This document shows positions 1 through 9,131 of a stretch of 64,000 nt of DNA, piece after piece. The stretch spans positions 1-64,000 of the forward strand of contig NZ_BCWP01000011.1 of NCBI RefSeq assembly GCF_001592265.1. The letters run 5' to 3'. A program made the translations under genes and the position numbers. The notes under the pieces were generated by a model. It had not been told where the DNA came from. It saw only the letters and a program-made list of their open reading frames with translations, and did no database searches. Source of the stretch: Curvibacter delicatus NBRC 14919. Lineage in GTDB: Bacteria; Pseudomonadota; Gammaproteobacteria; Burkholderiales; Burkholderiaceae_C. Position 1 is the first letter of the stretch; every line of letters starts with the position of its first letter.

Positions 1-528
1 GGACAAGGCATCGCCCTCCTTGCCCTCGAACTCGGCCTTGGAACAATCGACGTTTCCTTCAATCTGAGCGCCCAGCAAGCGCACTTCCCCTGAGGCCTTG
101 AACCCATCGCGCAGAAACACGCTGCCATTGAGGTTGGCGCGGTCTGCCCACCATCCGGGCAAGTAACTCCCCGACAAACTCACAAGCCCTTGAAACCTCG
201 ACCCCATGGACTCGAGCGGCTGCTCGAAATAGCACTTCAAGCAACTCAAACCGAACGGGATCAGCGCGTTACTTAGATTGAGCACTCCTTCTACCCAGGC
301 CCCTTGCAGCCGAACCCCTTGCTCATGCACTGGCGCGTCGTCATCGCCGCCAAGTACCAAGAAGCGCAAGAATTCCGCGCGCACCGCGTTGTCGTCTGTT
401 CGTTCCGTCGGACGGTCTTGACCTATCTCAGCTAATAAGCCATCGGCACATGCCCCTAGGAGCAGTTTCTCCGCCGGTTGCAGTGGCTGAAATTCAGCCA
501 ACGTTCGGCCACGTGGCTTCTTGCCCAT
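1..528 (-). CDS. Pentapeptide-like repeat protein, partial
   Basis: This frame is open from an ATG at 528 to the left window edge, giving 176 codons of an unfinished protein. It starts MGKKPRGRTLAEFQPL, and the second half has the loose periodicity of right-handed beta-helix or pentapeptide-like proteins, with recurring short units such as LQGAWVEGVLNLSNA, LVSLSGSYL, ANLNGSVFL and EVRLLGAQIEGNVDC. Such proteins are usually annotated as hypothetical or as membrane-associated oxidoreductases, and no enzyme activity can be argued from the visible part. It is transcribed leftward, the same way as the adenosyltransferase gene on its right, with 28 bases between them. The C-terminus lies outside the window. 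Confidence 0.7.
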   Translation of the reverse strand, partial: MGKKPRGRTLAEFQPLQPAEKLLLGACADGLLAEIGQDRPTERTDDNAVRAEFLRFLVLGGDDDAPVHEQGVRLQGAWVEGVLNLSNALIPFGLSCLKCYFEQPLESMGSRFQGLVSLSGSYLPGWWADRANLNGSVFLRDGFKASGEVRLLGAQIEGNVDCSKAEFEGKEGDALS

Positions 529-556
529 CTTGTCTCCCTTCTTTTTATTTGATCTC

Positions 557-1123
557 TCAGCTTCCGTTGGACTGCCCAAGCCGCTCGCTCTTCCAGTACA
601 CGTCGTCTCCGCCGTTCATGCGGTTGAGCACGCGCGCCAGCACGAACATCAGATCACTCAGCCGGTTGAGGTACTGGCGCGGTGCCTCCTTGATGGCCTC
701 TTCGCTGCCCAGCGCCACCACCGCGCGCTCGGCGCGGCGCGCCACGGTGCGGCACACATGCGCCAGTGCGGCAGCGCGTGAACCGGCGGGCAGGATGAAC
801 TCCTGCAGGCGCGGCAATTGCGCGTTGTAAGTGGCCAGGGCCTCGTCCAGTGCCAGCACCGCCTCGGGCTTGAGCAGCTCGTACCCCGGGATGGACAGCT
901 CACCGCCCAGGTTGAACAGCTGGTGCTGGATCTCCACCAGCAGCACGCGTACATCGGCCGGCATCTCCTCGCACAGCAGCACGCCGATGTGCGAGTTCAG
1001 TTCATCCACTTCACCCATGGCATGCACGCGCAGGCTGTTCTTGGAGACGCGCTGGTTGTCGCCCAGGCCGGTGGTGCCGTTGTCCCCGGTGCGGGTGGCG
1101 ATTTGCGTGAGGCGATTTCCCAT
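557..1123 (-). CDS. Cob(I)alamin adenosyltransferase, PduO type
   Basis: The 188-residue protein matches the PduO-type corrinoid adenosyltransferase family in length and motifs. These enzymes transfer the adenosyl group of ATP to reduced cobalamin, making coenzyme B12 in the cytoplasm. The N-terminus carries the ATP-binding segment TRTGDNGTTGLGD, followed by GEVDELNSHIG. The C-terminal half has CRTVARRAERAVVAL, which contains the family RxxxRRAER active-site helix, and YLNRLSDLMFVLAR. The ATG at 1123 is preceded by a weak AAGG. It is divergent from the FAD-linked dehydrogenase at 1237, so the 113-base gap should carry both promoters. It is a single gene with no B12 biosynthesis neighbours here, consistent with a scavenging or housekeeping role. 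Confidence 0.93.
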   Translation of the reverse strand: MGNRLTQIATRTGDNGTTGLGDNQRVSKNSLRVHAMGEVDELNSHIGVLLCEEMPADVRVLLVEIQHQLFNLGGELSIPGYELLKPEAVLALDEALATYNAQLPRLQEFILPAGSRAAALAHVCRTVARRAERAVVALGSEEAIKEAPRQYLNRLSDLMFVLARVLNRMNGGDDVYWKSERLGQSNGS

Positions 1124-1236
1124 GATGGCAACCTTGGATCAAAATGTGGGTTGACCGCGCCTGAAGGTTTCAGGCGCTGAAAGTTCGATTATTCCCCAGC
1201 CGCTGTCCTGGCTGGGTCTGCCCGTCTGGAGACTTC

Positions 1237-2661
1237 ATGAACGCCCCTGCTCAAGCCGCCCACCTGCTGCCCGAGATCCACCAGCGCGAGGTGCCACCGG
1301 CCCTGGTCGAAGCACTCAAGGCCCGGTTCGGCGAGCGCTGCTCCACCGCGCTGGTGGTGCGTGAACAGCATGGCCGCGATGAATCGGTGTACTCCGTACC
1401 ACCGCCGGCCGCCGTGGTGTTTGCCGAGAGCACGGCCGATGTGTCAGACGCCGTGAAGCTGGCCAGCCAGCACAACATGCCGGTCATCCCCTTCGGTGTC
1501 GGCTCTTCGCTGGAAGGCCACCTGCTGGCGGTGCAGGGCGGCATCAGCATCGACGTGTCACGCATGAACAAGGTGCTCTCGGTCAATGCCGAAGACCTGA
1601 CCGTCACCGTGCAGCCGGGCGTGACGCGCAAGCAACTCAATGACGAGATCAAAAGCACCGGCCTGTTTTTCCCGATCGACCCCGGTGCCGACGCCAGCAT
1701 CGGCGGCATGAGCGCCACCCGTGCCAGCGGCACCAACGCCGTGCGCTACGGCACCATGCGCGAGAACGTGCTGGCGCTGGAAGTGGTGACCGCCAGCGGT
1801 GAGGTGATCCGCACCGGCACACGCGCCAAGAAAAGCAGCGCCGGCTACGACCTGACGCGCCTGCTGGTGGGCAGCGAAGGCACGCTGGGCGTGATGACCG
1901 AGATCACACTCAGGCTCTACCCGCTACCGGAAGCGATCTCAGCCGCCATCTGCTCGTTCCCGAGCATCGAGGCCGCCGTGCGCACCACCATCCAGATCAT
2001 CCAGATGGGCATTCCGATCGCCCGCGTGGAACTGATCGACGCCCACACCGTGCGCATGGTCAACACCTATGCCAAGCTGAGCCTGCGTGAAGAGCCCATG
2101 CTGCTGATGGAGTTCCACGGCTCGCCGGCCGGCGTGAAGGAACAGGCCGAGACGGTGCAGGAGATTGCCAGCGAGTTCGGCGGCAACGCCTTCGAATGGG
2201 CCACCACGCCGGAGGAACGCACCCGCCTGTGGACCGCGCGGCACAACGCCTACTTTGCCGCCATCCAGAGCAAACCGGGCTGCCGCGCCATCAGCACTGA
2301 CACCTGCGTGCCGATCTCGCGCCTGGCCGATTGCCTACTCGACTCGGTGACCGAGGCCGATGCCAGCGGCATCCCCTACTTCCTGGTCGGCCATGTCGGT
2401 GACGGCAACTTCCACTTCGGTTACCTGATCGACCCCGACAACCCGCAAGAGCGCGAAACGGCCGAAGCGCTGAACCATCAACTGGTGACGCGTGCGCTGC
2501 AACTGGGCGGCACCTGCACCGGCGAACACGGCGTGGGCCTGCACAAGATGGACTTCCTGTTGACTGAAGCCGGCAGCGGTGCGGTGGACATGATGCGCAC
2601 CATCAAACGCGCGCTGGACCCGAAGAACATCATGAACCCGGGCAAGATCTTCGCGCTCTGA
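1237..2661 (+). CDS. FAD-binding 2-hydroxyacid dehydrogenase (D-lactate dehydrogenase, cytochrome type)
   Basis: The 474-residue protein has the two-domain layout of the FAD_binding_4 / FAD-oxidase_C family (D-lactate dehydrogenase cytochrome type, GlcD-like). The FAD/PP-loop motif IPFGVGSSLEGH is near residue 88 and PGADASIGGMSATRASG near 150, followed by LLVGSEGTLGVMTE. The C-terminal substrate domain has the metal-binding GHVGDGNFHFGY near 387 and GEHGVGLHKMDFL near 430. The likely reaction is oxidation of D-lactate or a related 2-hydroxyacid to the 2-oxoacid, with electrons passed to cytochrome or quinone. No GlcE or GlcF partner is adjacent, which favours a single-subunit Dld-type enzyme over glycolate oxidase. 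The exact substrate cannot be read from sequence. Confidence 0.88.
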   Translation: MNAPAQAAHLLPEIHQREVPPALVEALKARFGERCSTALVVREQHGRDESVYSVPPPAAVVFAESTADVSDAVKLASQHNMPVIPFGVGSSLEGHLLAVQGGISIDVSRMNKVLSVNAEDLTVTVQPGVTRKQLNDEIKSTGLFFPIDPGADASIGGMSATRASGTNAVRYGTMRENVLALEVVTASGEVIRTGTRAKKSSAGYDLTRLLVGSEGTLGVMTEITLRLYPLPEAISAAICSFPSIEAAVRTTIQIIQMGIPIARVELIDAHTVRMVNTYAKLSLREEPMLLMEFHGSPAGVKEQAETVQEIASEFGGNAFEWATTPEERTRLWTARHNAYFAAIQSKPGCRAISTDTCVPISRLADCLLDSVTEADASGIPYFLVGHVGDGNFHFGYLIDPDNPQERETAEALNHQLVTRALQLGGTCTGEHGVGLHKMDFLLTEAGSGAVDMMRTIKRALDPKNIMNPGKIFAL

Positions 2662-2678
2662 TCAGCGCGCCGCGCCCG

Positions 2679-3272
2679 CTAGGCCGGTTTGCGCGCGATG
2701 ACGGTGGCAAACCGTTTCACGGTGTTGCCGGGCGCCTCGAATGTGCTGAGCTCGTTCAGCACAATGTCCCAGCCGTCAAAGCACTGCAACAACTCGGCGG
2801 CCCCGAACAGGCAATGCTCCGTCGGCTCGAACATGTCCAGGTAGGTGGTGCCTTCAATCAGCACATTGACCGCCGCAATGCCGCCGGGCCGCACATGCTG
2901 CTGCAACTCAGCCAGCACCTTGCGTGCGGTGACGCAATCGAAAAACATCAGCAGGCCGATGGAGACGATGGCGTCATAGTCGGCACCGATCAGGTACTGG
3001 CGCAAGTCGGCCAGTTCCGCCCGCACCGGCAGCGCCTCCGCCGTCGCCCGCTGCTGCATGTGGGCCACCGCCGCCTGGCTGGCGTCGAGCGCCGTCACGC
3101 GGCAGCCTTGTCGCGCGGCCGCAAACGCCAGGTTGCCCATGCCGCTGCCGAAGTCCAGCACCTCACCGCGCAGGTGGGGCAAGGTCAGCGTCTCGAACGG
3201 ATTGAGTGCCAGCGCCTGCGGCGTGGCGCCCTGGCTGAACTGCTGGTCGAAGAAGGTGATGCTGTGGTTCAT
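2679..3272 (-). CDS. Class I SAM-dependent methyltransferase
   Basis: The protein is 197 residues from the chosen start, MNHSITFFDQQF. The Rossmann-fold SAM-binding motif I is VLDFGSGMGNLAF near residue 37, with the acidic loop ALDAS after it. The overall shape resembles TehB-like and other small cytosolic methyltransferases. The reading frame extends 19 codons further upstream to an ATG at 3329, but that extension (MCPTAWCLAAVARS) looks non-coding, so the inner ATG at 3272 is preferred. No strong ribosome binding site decides it. It converges with the dehydrogenase at 2661, leaving 17 bases. The substrate is unknown. Confidence 0.82.
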   Translation of the reverse strand: MNHSITFFDQQFSQGATPQALALNPFETLTLPHLRGEVLDFGSGMGNLAFAAARQGCRVTALDASQAAVAHMQQRATAEALPVRAELADLRQYLIGADYDAIVSIGLLMFFDCVTARKVLAELQQHVRPGGIAAVNVLIEGTTYLDMFEPTEHCLFGAAELLQCFDGWDIVLNELSTFEAPGNTVKRFATVIARKPA

Positions 3273-3347
3273 GACTGAGGAATCTCTGGATCTGGCTACC
3301 GCTGCCAAGCACCATGCCGTCGGGCACACCGCTTGCGGGGCTGACCC

Positions 3348-3866
3348 TTATTTGCCCAGTTGCGAAGCCAACAGGTCAAAGAAACGCTTGTAGAACTGCT
3401 CGTCGACAATCGTCTTGCCGGCCACCTTGATGAGGTGATCTGTGGTCTTGCCCCAGGGCATGGCAATGCCGCCGCCGGGCACACTCAGGCTGGCAGCGCC
3501 GGAGGTTTTTTTCAGGTTGTAGGTGGACTCTTCCGCATTGACGTAGACCGTGGAGCCGCTGCCGTCGGGTTTGGCGATGCAGGTCACGTCGAAATCGATC
3601 ACCACATTCACATCGGTGTCCGGCTGGAAGTCCTTGTGGGCCTTCAGGTTCAGGTCCATGGTCATGTCGATGCGGTACCCTTGGCTCAGCAGCGCACGCC
3701 GGGCCGCCACGCAGGCTACGCCTTCAGCCTGCCCGTAGTGACGGAAGTACGGGCTCTGCTGGGCAAATTTCTCGTTCTGATGGACCGTGGGGGTTCCGCA
3801 GGCGGCCAGCAGCGCTGCGCTCAGCACGAGGGCGATCTGGGCAAAGAGACGACGTAGCGAGTTCAT
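3348..3866 (-). CDS. DUF2242 family lipoprotein
   Basis: The 172-residue protein has a lipoprotein signal: a positively charged MNSLRRLF, a hydrophobic stretch, and the lipobox LLAAC with the modifiable cysteine near residue 23. The mature part has a conserved-looking SPYFRHY, an alternating beta-rich region and an C-terminal YKRFFDLLASQL, consistent with the DUF2242 family found in Burkholderiales. The function of that family is not known. It should be anchored in the outer or inner membrane facing the periplasm. It is transcribed leftward upstream of the methyltransferase at 3272, with 75 bases between them, so the two may share a transcript. Confidence 0.8.
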   Translation of the reverse strand: MNSLRRLFAQIALVLSAALLAACGTPTVHQNEKFAQQSPYFRHYGQAEGVACVAARRALLSQGYRIDMTMDLNLKAHKDFQPDTDVNVVIDFDVTCIAKPDGSGSTVYVNAEESTYNLKKTSGAASLSVPGGGIAMPWGKTTDHLIKVAGKTIVDEQFYKRFFDLLASQLGK

Positions 3867-3907
3867 GAAGGCTGAGTTCTCAGGTAGGTGAGCGGGTATG
3901 CCCGTCG

Positions 3908-4036
3908 TTATTGTGCCCGTTGGCGAATGACCAGGGCAACACCGCCCAGAATGGCGGCGGAGGCCAGCAGCAGGGAGTTGCCGGCGAAAGCGAGCAACAC
4001 CAATGCGGTGAGAAGAATCACTCGTGCCAATGTCAT
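3908..4036 (-). pseudogene. Remnant of an EamA/DMT-family permease, 42 codons
   Basis: A short leftward frame runs from ATG at 4036 to TAA at 3908. Its first half, ARVILLTALVLLAFAGNSLL, reads like the N-terminal helix of an EamA (drug/metabolite) transporter, in which FAGNSLL is typical. Its second half, ASAAILGGVALVIRQRAQ, reads like the last helix and tail of the same family. A functional EamA permease has about 290 residues and ten helices. The simplest reading is that the middle was lost in frame, leaving the two ends fused. It may still make a tiny membrane peptide. It lies beside the AT-rich gene at 4062-4595, so the deletion may be linked to that gene's arrival. The homology is from motif recall, not a search. 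Confidence 0.5.
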
Positions 4037-4061
4037 GACTGTGGTTCGACTTGCTCGTTTA

Positions 4062-4595
4062 TTAGTTTGTCTTTATGTCGTAGTCGCCACGCTTTTCATT
4101 AAATTCAAAACTCATAACTCGTGGATAGTCGTCTGCCGCCTTAAGAAATAAGTCTCTGACTTCTGTAAGCGGTACTCTCCATATGAGATCATTTTTGTCA
4201 TAGTCTGACACCACATACACATCACTCCAGTTTCTGGTTTCATCCCTTTCAACAAGACTCGTATACGCGTGTATGAATTGATTTGCCATGTAGGTTGCTG
4301 TCTTTAGCTTCGCGACCTCTTCTTCCATTTCGTACACATCTGGTAGATCATGGCCGTTTAGCTTAGTGACCTTCTTCCCACGTGCTTTATATGCAAACAC
4401 GTTGAGAGTCCTCTGGCTGGTTGTTGTGGAGACTTTGTGCAGCTCAATTAGTCTTCTCAAGATAAAGAAGCCAATCATTAAGTCTCGTTCAATGATGCAG
4501 TGAGATCGTTCACTCCATCTCGCCGGTTTTGAAACACGTCGAATACTTTGTGCTATTCGTCTGAGCTCTTCTTTCCAATAGATTGACTCGATCAT
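4062..4595 (-). CDS. Hypothetical protein in an AT-rich island
   Basis: The 177-residue protein, starting MIESIYWKEELRRIAQ, has no domain I recognise. It has no signal peptide and no membrane helix, many charged residues, and a tryptophan and tyrosine-rich C-terminal half with NWSDVYVVSDYDKNDLIWRVP. It looks cytosolic. Base composition is much richer in A and T than any neighbour, which suggests horizontal transfer. A TTG at 4634 would add 13 residues but overlaps the end of the methyltransferase gene, so the ATG at 4595, preceded by GAGAG, is preferred. It sits alone between the methyltransferase and the permease remnant. A defence or other accessory role is possible, but nothing in the sequence shows it. 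Confidence 0.7.
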   Translation of the reverse strand: MIESIYWKEELRRIAQSIRRVSKPARWSERSHCIIERDLMIGFFILRRLIELHKVSTTTSQRTLNVFAYKARGKKVTKLNGHDLPDVYEMEEEVAKLKTATYMANQFIHAYTSLVERDETRNWSDVYVVSDYDKNDLIWRVPLTEVRDLFLKAADDYPRVMSFEFNEKRGDYDIKTN

Positions 4596-4617
4596 CTTGT
4601 CAGTCTCTCGTAGCCAA

Positions 4618-5352
4618 TTACGACGTCTGCTCAAACTGATACACCCACACCAGCTTCCCCTGCGCCCCCTCCAGCTTCGCCAGCGGCGTCAGGCCCACCG
4701 CCTCAAACTCCAGACTCACCAGATACGCCCCGGGCTTGAGTTCGGCTCGTGCCTTTTCGATGGCGCGCGGCATGCTCTCGGGGCGCTGGAACAGGTAAAT
4801 CAGGCCGTAACCCGACCAGTCCGCTTTCCAGATATCGCCCCGCACCACCGTCGCCCAGGGGTAGCGGCGCGCGCAAAGAAAACGCAGTGGCCAGCTCCAT
4901 TCGATGCCGTGCAGTTCGGCCAAGGGGTAGGCCTGGCGCAGCGCCTGTAGGCCGTGGCCGAGGCCGCAACCGGCGTCCAGCACGCGTGCGCCGGGTTCCA
5001 GCGGAGCAACACCGGGCAAGTCATTCAGGGCATCGGCCGGGGTGGGAAACAGCGGTGCATCGCGCCAAGCGTTGAGCGGGTAAATCAGGGCCAGCAGCGC
5101 CAGCGGTAGCAGCCAGCCCCAGGCCGGCAGGGCCAGGCCGCCAGCCAGCAAGGCCGAGAGCGGAAAACCCAGGCCGATGATGAGGCGGCGCCACCAGCTG
5201 GCGCCCAGTACGCTCAGGAGCACACCGGCAGCGGAGGCCAGCGCCAGTGCCAGCACCGCGTTGAGACCCGCGCGCAGTGACAGAACGAACAGCAGCCACG
5301 CCAGCCCCCACGCCAGCAGGGCCGGCAGGGGCCAGGGCAGACGGGCCAGCAT
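4618..5352 (-). CDS. Membrane-anchored class I SAM methyltransferase
   Basis: The 244-residue protein has two parts. Residues 1 to about 95 contain three or four hydrophobic helices (LLAWGLAWLLFVLSLRAGL, LALASAAGVLLSVLG, FPLSALLAGGLALPAWGW). The rest is a soluble methyltransferase domain with the SAM motif VLDAGCGLGHGLQAL near residue 124 and GIEWSWPL after it. It is therefore likely fixed to the inner membrane with the catalytic domain in the cytoplasm. Similar proteins sit beside parB in other Comamonadaceae as far as I recall, but the substrate is not known. It follows parB on the same strand with 17 bases between them, so it is probably cotranscribed with the partition genes. Confidence 0.85.
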   Translation of the reverse strand: MLARLPWPLPALLAWGLAWLLFVLSLRAGLNAVLALALASAAGVLLSVLGASWWRRLIIGLGFPLSALLAGGLALPAWGWLLPLALLALIYPLNAWRDAPLFPTPADALNDLPGVAPLEPGARVLDAGCGLGHGLQALRQAYPLAELHGIEWSWPLRFLCARRYPWATVVRGDIWKADWSGYGLIYLFQRPESMPRAIEKARAELKPGAYLVSLEFEAVGLTPLAKLEGAQGKLVWVYQFEQTS

Positions 5353-5369
5353 GTTGGGGCCGGGTTGGC

Positions 5370-6308
5370 TCAGTGGCCGTTGCCGCGCAGGCGATCGATC
5401 AGGCCGTTGAGTTCGTCGAGCGAGCCGAACTGGATGCTGAGCTCGCCCATCTCTTCCACGCGGCCATGGCGCTTGACGCGCTTCTTGACGCGCACTTCGA
5501 CCTCGGCGGTCAGCAGGTCGGACAGCTCTTCTTCCACGCGCTTGAGGTCGCGCGACTTTTCCTTGCCCGGTTTCTGCGGCGTGAGGGAGAACTCGGCACC
5601 GAGTTTTTTCACCAGGTTCTCCGCCTCGCGCACCGACATCTTCTTGGCGGTGATCTGGTTGGCGGCGGTGATCTGGGCCGCACGGTCCAGCGCCAGCAGG
5701 GCGCGGGCGTGGCCCATGTCGAGGTCGCCCGCCATCAGCATGGTCTGCACCGGCTCGGCCAGGTTCAGCAGGCGCAGCAGGTTACTGGCGGCGCTCCGCG
5801 AGCGGCCGACGGCTTGTGCCGCCTGTTCGTGGGTGAGCCCAAACTCCTTGATGAGGCGTTGCAGGCCTTGGGCCTCTTCCAGCGGATTGAGGTCTTCACG
5901 CTGGATGTTTTCGATCAGCGCCATGGCAGCGGCGGCTTCGTTCGGCACGTCGCGCACCAGCACCGGCACGCTGTCCAGCCCGGCCAGCTTGGAGGCGCGG
6001 AAGCGGCGTTCGCCGGCGATGATCTCAAACTTGCCGGCGTTCGGGCCGTCATGGAGCTTGCGCACCAGGATCGGCTGCATGATGCCCTGCGCCTTGATGG
6101 ACTCTGCCAGTTCGTACAGCGCGCCCTCGTCCATGCGCGTGCGCGGCTGGTACATGCCAGGCACCATGTCGGTCAACAACAGCGAGGCTGGCTGGCCGGC
6201 GTTGGCGCCGGCCGCAGCGGCAGCGGCGGCCTCGGCGGCTTCGTCCACTTTGGGGCCCAGCAGGGCTTCGAGTCCACGGCCCAGGCCTTTGGGTTTTTTG
6301 GTCACCAT
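5370..6308 (-). CDS. parB: Chromosome partitioning protein ParB
   Basis: The 312-residue protein is a chromosomal ParB. The N-terminal box KKPKGLGRGLEALLG is the ParA-contact region. The ParB/Srx CTPase domain follows, with GIMQPILVRK near residue 94 and the CTP-binding GERRFRASKLAG near 118. The helix-turn-helix that reads parS is near residues 175-200 (LTHEQAAQAVGRSRSAASNLLRL), and the C-terminal dimerisation domain ends at NGLIDRLRGNGH. ParB loads at parS and slides as a clamp, and ParA then moves the origin region. Three parS-like sites lie a few kilobases away at 8530, 9452 and 9677. The start at 6308 has AGAGGA upstream. Confidence 0.98.
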   Translation of the reverse strand: MVTKKPKGLGRGLEALLGPKVDEAAEAAAAAAAGANAGQPASLLLTDMVPGMYQPRTRMDEGALYELAESIKAQGIMQPILVRKLHDGPNAGKFEIIAGERRFRASKLAGLDSVPVLVRDVPNEAAAAMALIENIQREDLNPLEEAQGLQRLIKEFGLTHEQAAQAVGRSRSAASNLLRLLNLAEPVQTMLMAGDLDMGHARALLALDRAAQITAANQITAKKMSVREAENLVKKLGAEFSLTPQKPGKEKSRDLKRVEEELSDLLTAEVEVRVKKRVKRHGRVEEMGELSIQFGSLDELNGLIDRLRGNGH

Positions 6309-6328
6309 GACGGTCCTCTTTTCCTCTT

Positions 6329-6871
6329 CTAATTTAAATCGGTCAGCCGGCGCAGCAGCGCCTGGCCCTGCGGCCAGTCGCCCAGACCCGAGTCGGCGTT
6401 GATGTGGCCGGCATTGCCCAGGTCCAGCAGTTCGGCACCCCAGTCGCGCGCCAGGCTGTCGGCTTTCTCAAAAGTGCAGTGCACGTCGTCGCGGCTGGCC
6501 ACCAGAATGGTTTTGAACGGCAGCGGCTGACGCGCGATAGGCGACCAGCTGGGCAGCAGCGGCCGCATGGCCTCGCGTTCCACGTCGCCCGGCGCCACCA
6601 GCAGTGCCGCCTTCACGCGCTGCGCGTTCTGTGAATGCGCCGCCCAGGCCGCGACCTGGATGCAGCCCAGGCTGTGCGCCACCAGCACGGCCGGTTCGTC
6701 ACAGCGCAGCACCGCCTCTTCCAGCTGCATCAACCAGTCGCCGCGCAAGGGGCGTTCCCAGTCGTGCTCTTGCACACGCGTGTAGCCGTGCGCGACCTCC
6801 CACCGGCTTTGCCAGTGCGCGGGGCCGGAGTTCTGCCAGCCGGGCAGGATGAGGACGTTGGCAGACTTCAA
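6329..6871 (-). CDS. RBBP9/YdeN-type alpha/beta hydrolase
   Basis: The 180-residue protein is a small serine hydrolase of the RBBP9/YdeN family (DUF1234-type). It shows the family opening VLILPGWQNSGPAHWQ, the nucleophile elbow AHSLG with Ser67, an acid at Asp128 or Asp129 (ASRDD), and His156 in NAGHINADSGLGDWP. The substrate is unknown. The start codon appears to be TTG at 6871, directly abutting an intergenic repeat copy (6868-6945), so the repeat has probably replaced the original upstream region. It lies between parA and parB on the same strand, an insertion into the usual parA-parB pair, and is likely cotranscribed with them. Confidence 0.85.
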   Translation of the reverse strand: MKSANVLILPGWQNSGPAHWQSRWEVAHGYTRVQEHDWERPLRGDWLMQLEEAVLRCDEPAVLVAHSLGCIQVAAWAAHSQNAQRVKAALLVAPGDVEREAMRPLLPSWSPIARQPLPFKTILVASRDDVHCTFEKADSLARDWGAELLDLGNAGHINADSGLGDWPQGQALLRRLTDLN

Positions 6872-6937
6872 TTGCTATGATTTTGATAGCTGTTGGCGCA
6901 ATGACGGCAAGGCTTAGGGCTGCATTTCGCTTAAAAA
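6868..6937 (+). repeat. Intergenic repeat family 1, copy A
   Basis: This copy contains the inverted core TTGCTAT...TGATAGC, followed by TTGGCGCAATGACGGCAAGG. The same order (GCTAT, an AT-rich loop, ATAGC, then GGCGCA and a GGCA/GGCC tail) is seen near 11261, 21911 and 46592. It fills the gap between parA and the hydrolase gene and touches the hydrolase start codon. Confidence 0.7.
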
Positions 6938-7723
<786 letters not shown>

Positions 7724-7749
7724 GTGGTGTCCCGTGATGTGGAAGTCTT

Positions 7750-8364
7750 TTATTTGGTGAAAGCAAGTCGCAGGCCGAAACCGAGCAGGCACAGGCCAGC
7801 CAGTTTTTCCAGCACACGGCCGACCAGCGGGTTGGCGCGCAGATGACCGGCCAGATGGTGCGTCAGCAGCGTCATGGTCAGGCCGTAGAGAAAGGTCAGG
7901 ACGGCAATCGTCAGCGCCATGAAGCTGAAGGTCGGCAGGCCCTGGTGCCGGGCCGGGTCAACGAAGAGCGGGAAGAAGGCCATGTAGAACACGATGGCTT
8001 TCGGGTTGAGCAGGGTGATCATCATGGCCTGGCGCAGGTAGTGGCCGGCCTTGATGTTGAGCACCGGTGCAGCGCCGGGTTTGGCCAGCAGCATCACCCC
8101 ACCCAGCCAGGCCAGGTAGGCGGCGCCCAGCCACTGCACGGCATGGAAGGCCGTCGGGTAGGCCAGCAGCAGCGCCGACACGCCGGCCACCGCGGCCCAC
8201 ATCAGCAGCTGGTCGCCCAGGATCACACCGAGGGTCGCCGCCAGCCCGCCGCGCACCCCGCCCTTGCCGGTGGAGGTGATCAGGGCCAGGTTGCCCGGGC
8301 CGGGAATCAGCAGAAAAATGATGACCGTGGCGACAAATGCGCCGTAGTCCGCGACACCAAACAT
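7750..8364 (-). CDS. LysE/RhtB-family amino-acid exporter
   Basis: The 204-residue protein is a LysE-type translocator of standard length. Hydrophobic helices span nearly the whole chain, and the family motif FLLIPGPGNLALITSTGKGGVRGGLAATLGV occurs in pieces from about residue 17 (PGPGN). It also has the mid-protein LNPKAIVFYMAFFPLFVDP. These inner-membrane proteins export amino acids or related metabolites using the proton gradient. The substrate cannot be told from sequence. It lies between rsmG and parA on the same strand, with 26 bases before parA, so it interrupts the common rsmG-parA arrangement. Confidence 0.9.
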   Translation of the reverse strand: MFGVADYGAFVATVIIFLLIPGPGNLALITSTGKGGVRGGLAATLGVILGDQLLMWAAVAGVSALLLAYPTAFHAVQWLGAAYLAWLGGVMLLAKPGAAPVLNIKAGHYLRQAMMITLLNPKAIVFYMAFFPLFVDPARHQGLPTFSFMALTIAVLTFLYGLTMTLLTHHLAGHLRANPLVGRVLEKLAGLCLLGFGLRLAFTK

Positions 8365-8468
8365 GGGGGAATTCCAGGAAACCGAAGGCCTGAGTTTACG
8401 TTAGGTTAGCGCCCCCGCCCGGGCGGTCGCGGCTGGTGGATTCCCCGCCACCCAAACCGCCCCCGGCC

Positions 8469-9131
8469 TCAAGCCTGCGGGCGCATCCAGATGATGCAGC
8501 GCTCGGCACCCAGCCCGGGCACGGCCAGTTGTTCCACGTGAAACACAGCCACGTCGGCCGGCAGCTGGGCCAGCTCGTCGGCCGGTTGTTTGCCCTTCAT
8601 GGCCAGCCAGAACCCGGCCGGCGCCAGCGCGCTGCGCGACCAGTTGGTGAAGTCCACCAGCGAGGCAAAGGCACGGGAGCAGACCACGTCGTAACCGTCG
8701 GTCAGGGTCTCAACCCGGGCATGCAGGCCGCGCAAGTTGGGCAGCTTGAGCCCCACCGCCACCTGCTGAACAAAAGCCGCTTTCTTGGCCACGGTGTCGA
8801 CGCAGGTGACGGCGATGTCCGGGCAGCAGATGGCAATCACCACCCCCGGCAGACCGGCGCCGGCGCCGACGTCGAGCAGCTTGAAGCCGGCGCCATCGGC
8901 CGGCGCCCTGCCCTGCAGCTGCTGGCGCAAGGGCCGGATGACGGCCAGGCTGTCGAGCAGGTGGTGCGTCAGCATCTCGGCCGGGTCCCGCACGGCGGTC
9001 AGGTTGTAGACCTTGTTCCATTTCTGGATCAGGGCCAGGTAGTCGAGCAGTTGGGTCAGCTGCGCTTCGCTCAATGTCAGGCCGAGTGCCTGCACCCCCT
9101 CTTTCAGGGTGCTCTGCAGGACATCTCTCAT
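8469..9131 (-). CDS. rsmG: 16S rRNA (guanine527-N7)-methyltransferase
   Basis: The 220-residue protein is RsmG (GidB), which methylates G527 of 16S rRNA with SAM. The family core [26 protein letters not shown] is visible in part from residue 37, followed by the SAM motif [17 protein letters not shown]. The ATG overlaps the mnmG stop as ATGA, showing translational coupling in the mnmG-rsmG operon. A parS-like site (8530-8545) lies inside the 3' part of the gene and encodes VFHVE. Loss of RsmG is a known route to low-level streptomycin resistance in other bacteria. Confidence 0.97.
   Translation of the reverse strand: MRDVLQSTLKEGVQALGLTLSEAQLTQLLDYLALIQKWNKVYNLTAVRDPAEMLTHHLLDSLAVIRPLRQQLQGRAPADGAGFKLLDVGAGAGLPGVVIAICCPDIAVTCVDTVAKKAAFVQQVAVGLKLPNLRGLHARVETLTDGYDVVCSRAFASLVDFTNWSRSALAPAGFWLAMKGKQPADELAQLPADVAVFHVEQLAVPGLGAERCIIWMRPQA
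8530..8545. promoter_or_regulatory. parS site 1 (one mismatch), inside rsmG
   Basis: TGTTCCACGTGAAACA differs from the conserved palindrome TGTTTCACGTGAAACA at one base. ParB binds this motif. The site is 2.2 kb from parB and lies within a coding sequence, as parS sites commonly do. Confidence 0.88.

Noticed and set aside
8415-8426. CCGCCCGGGCGG palindrome before rsmG
   Set aside because: It is a short GC palindrome with no T run or fixed spacing; in DNA of this composition it can arise by chance.
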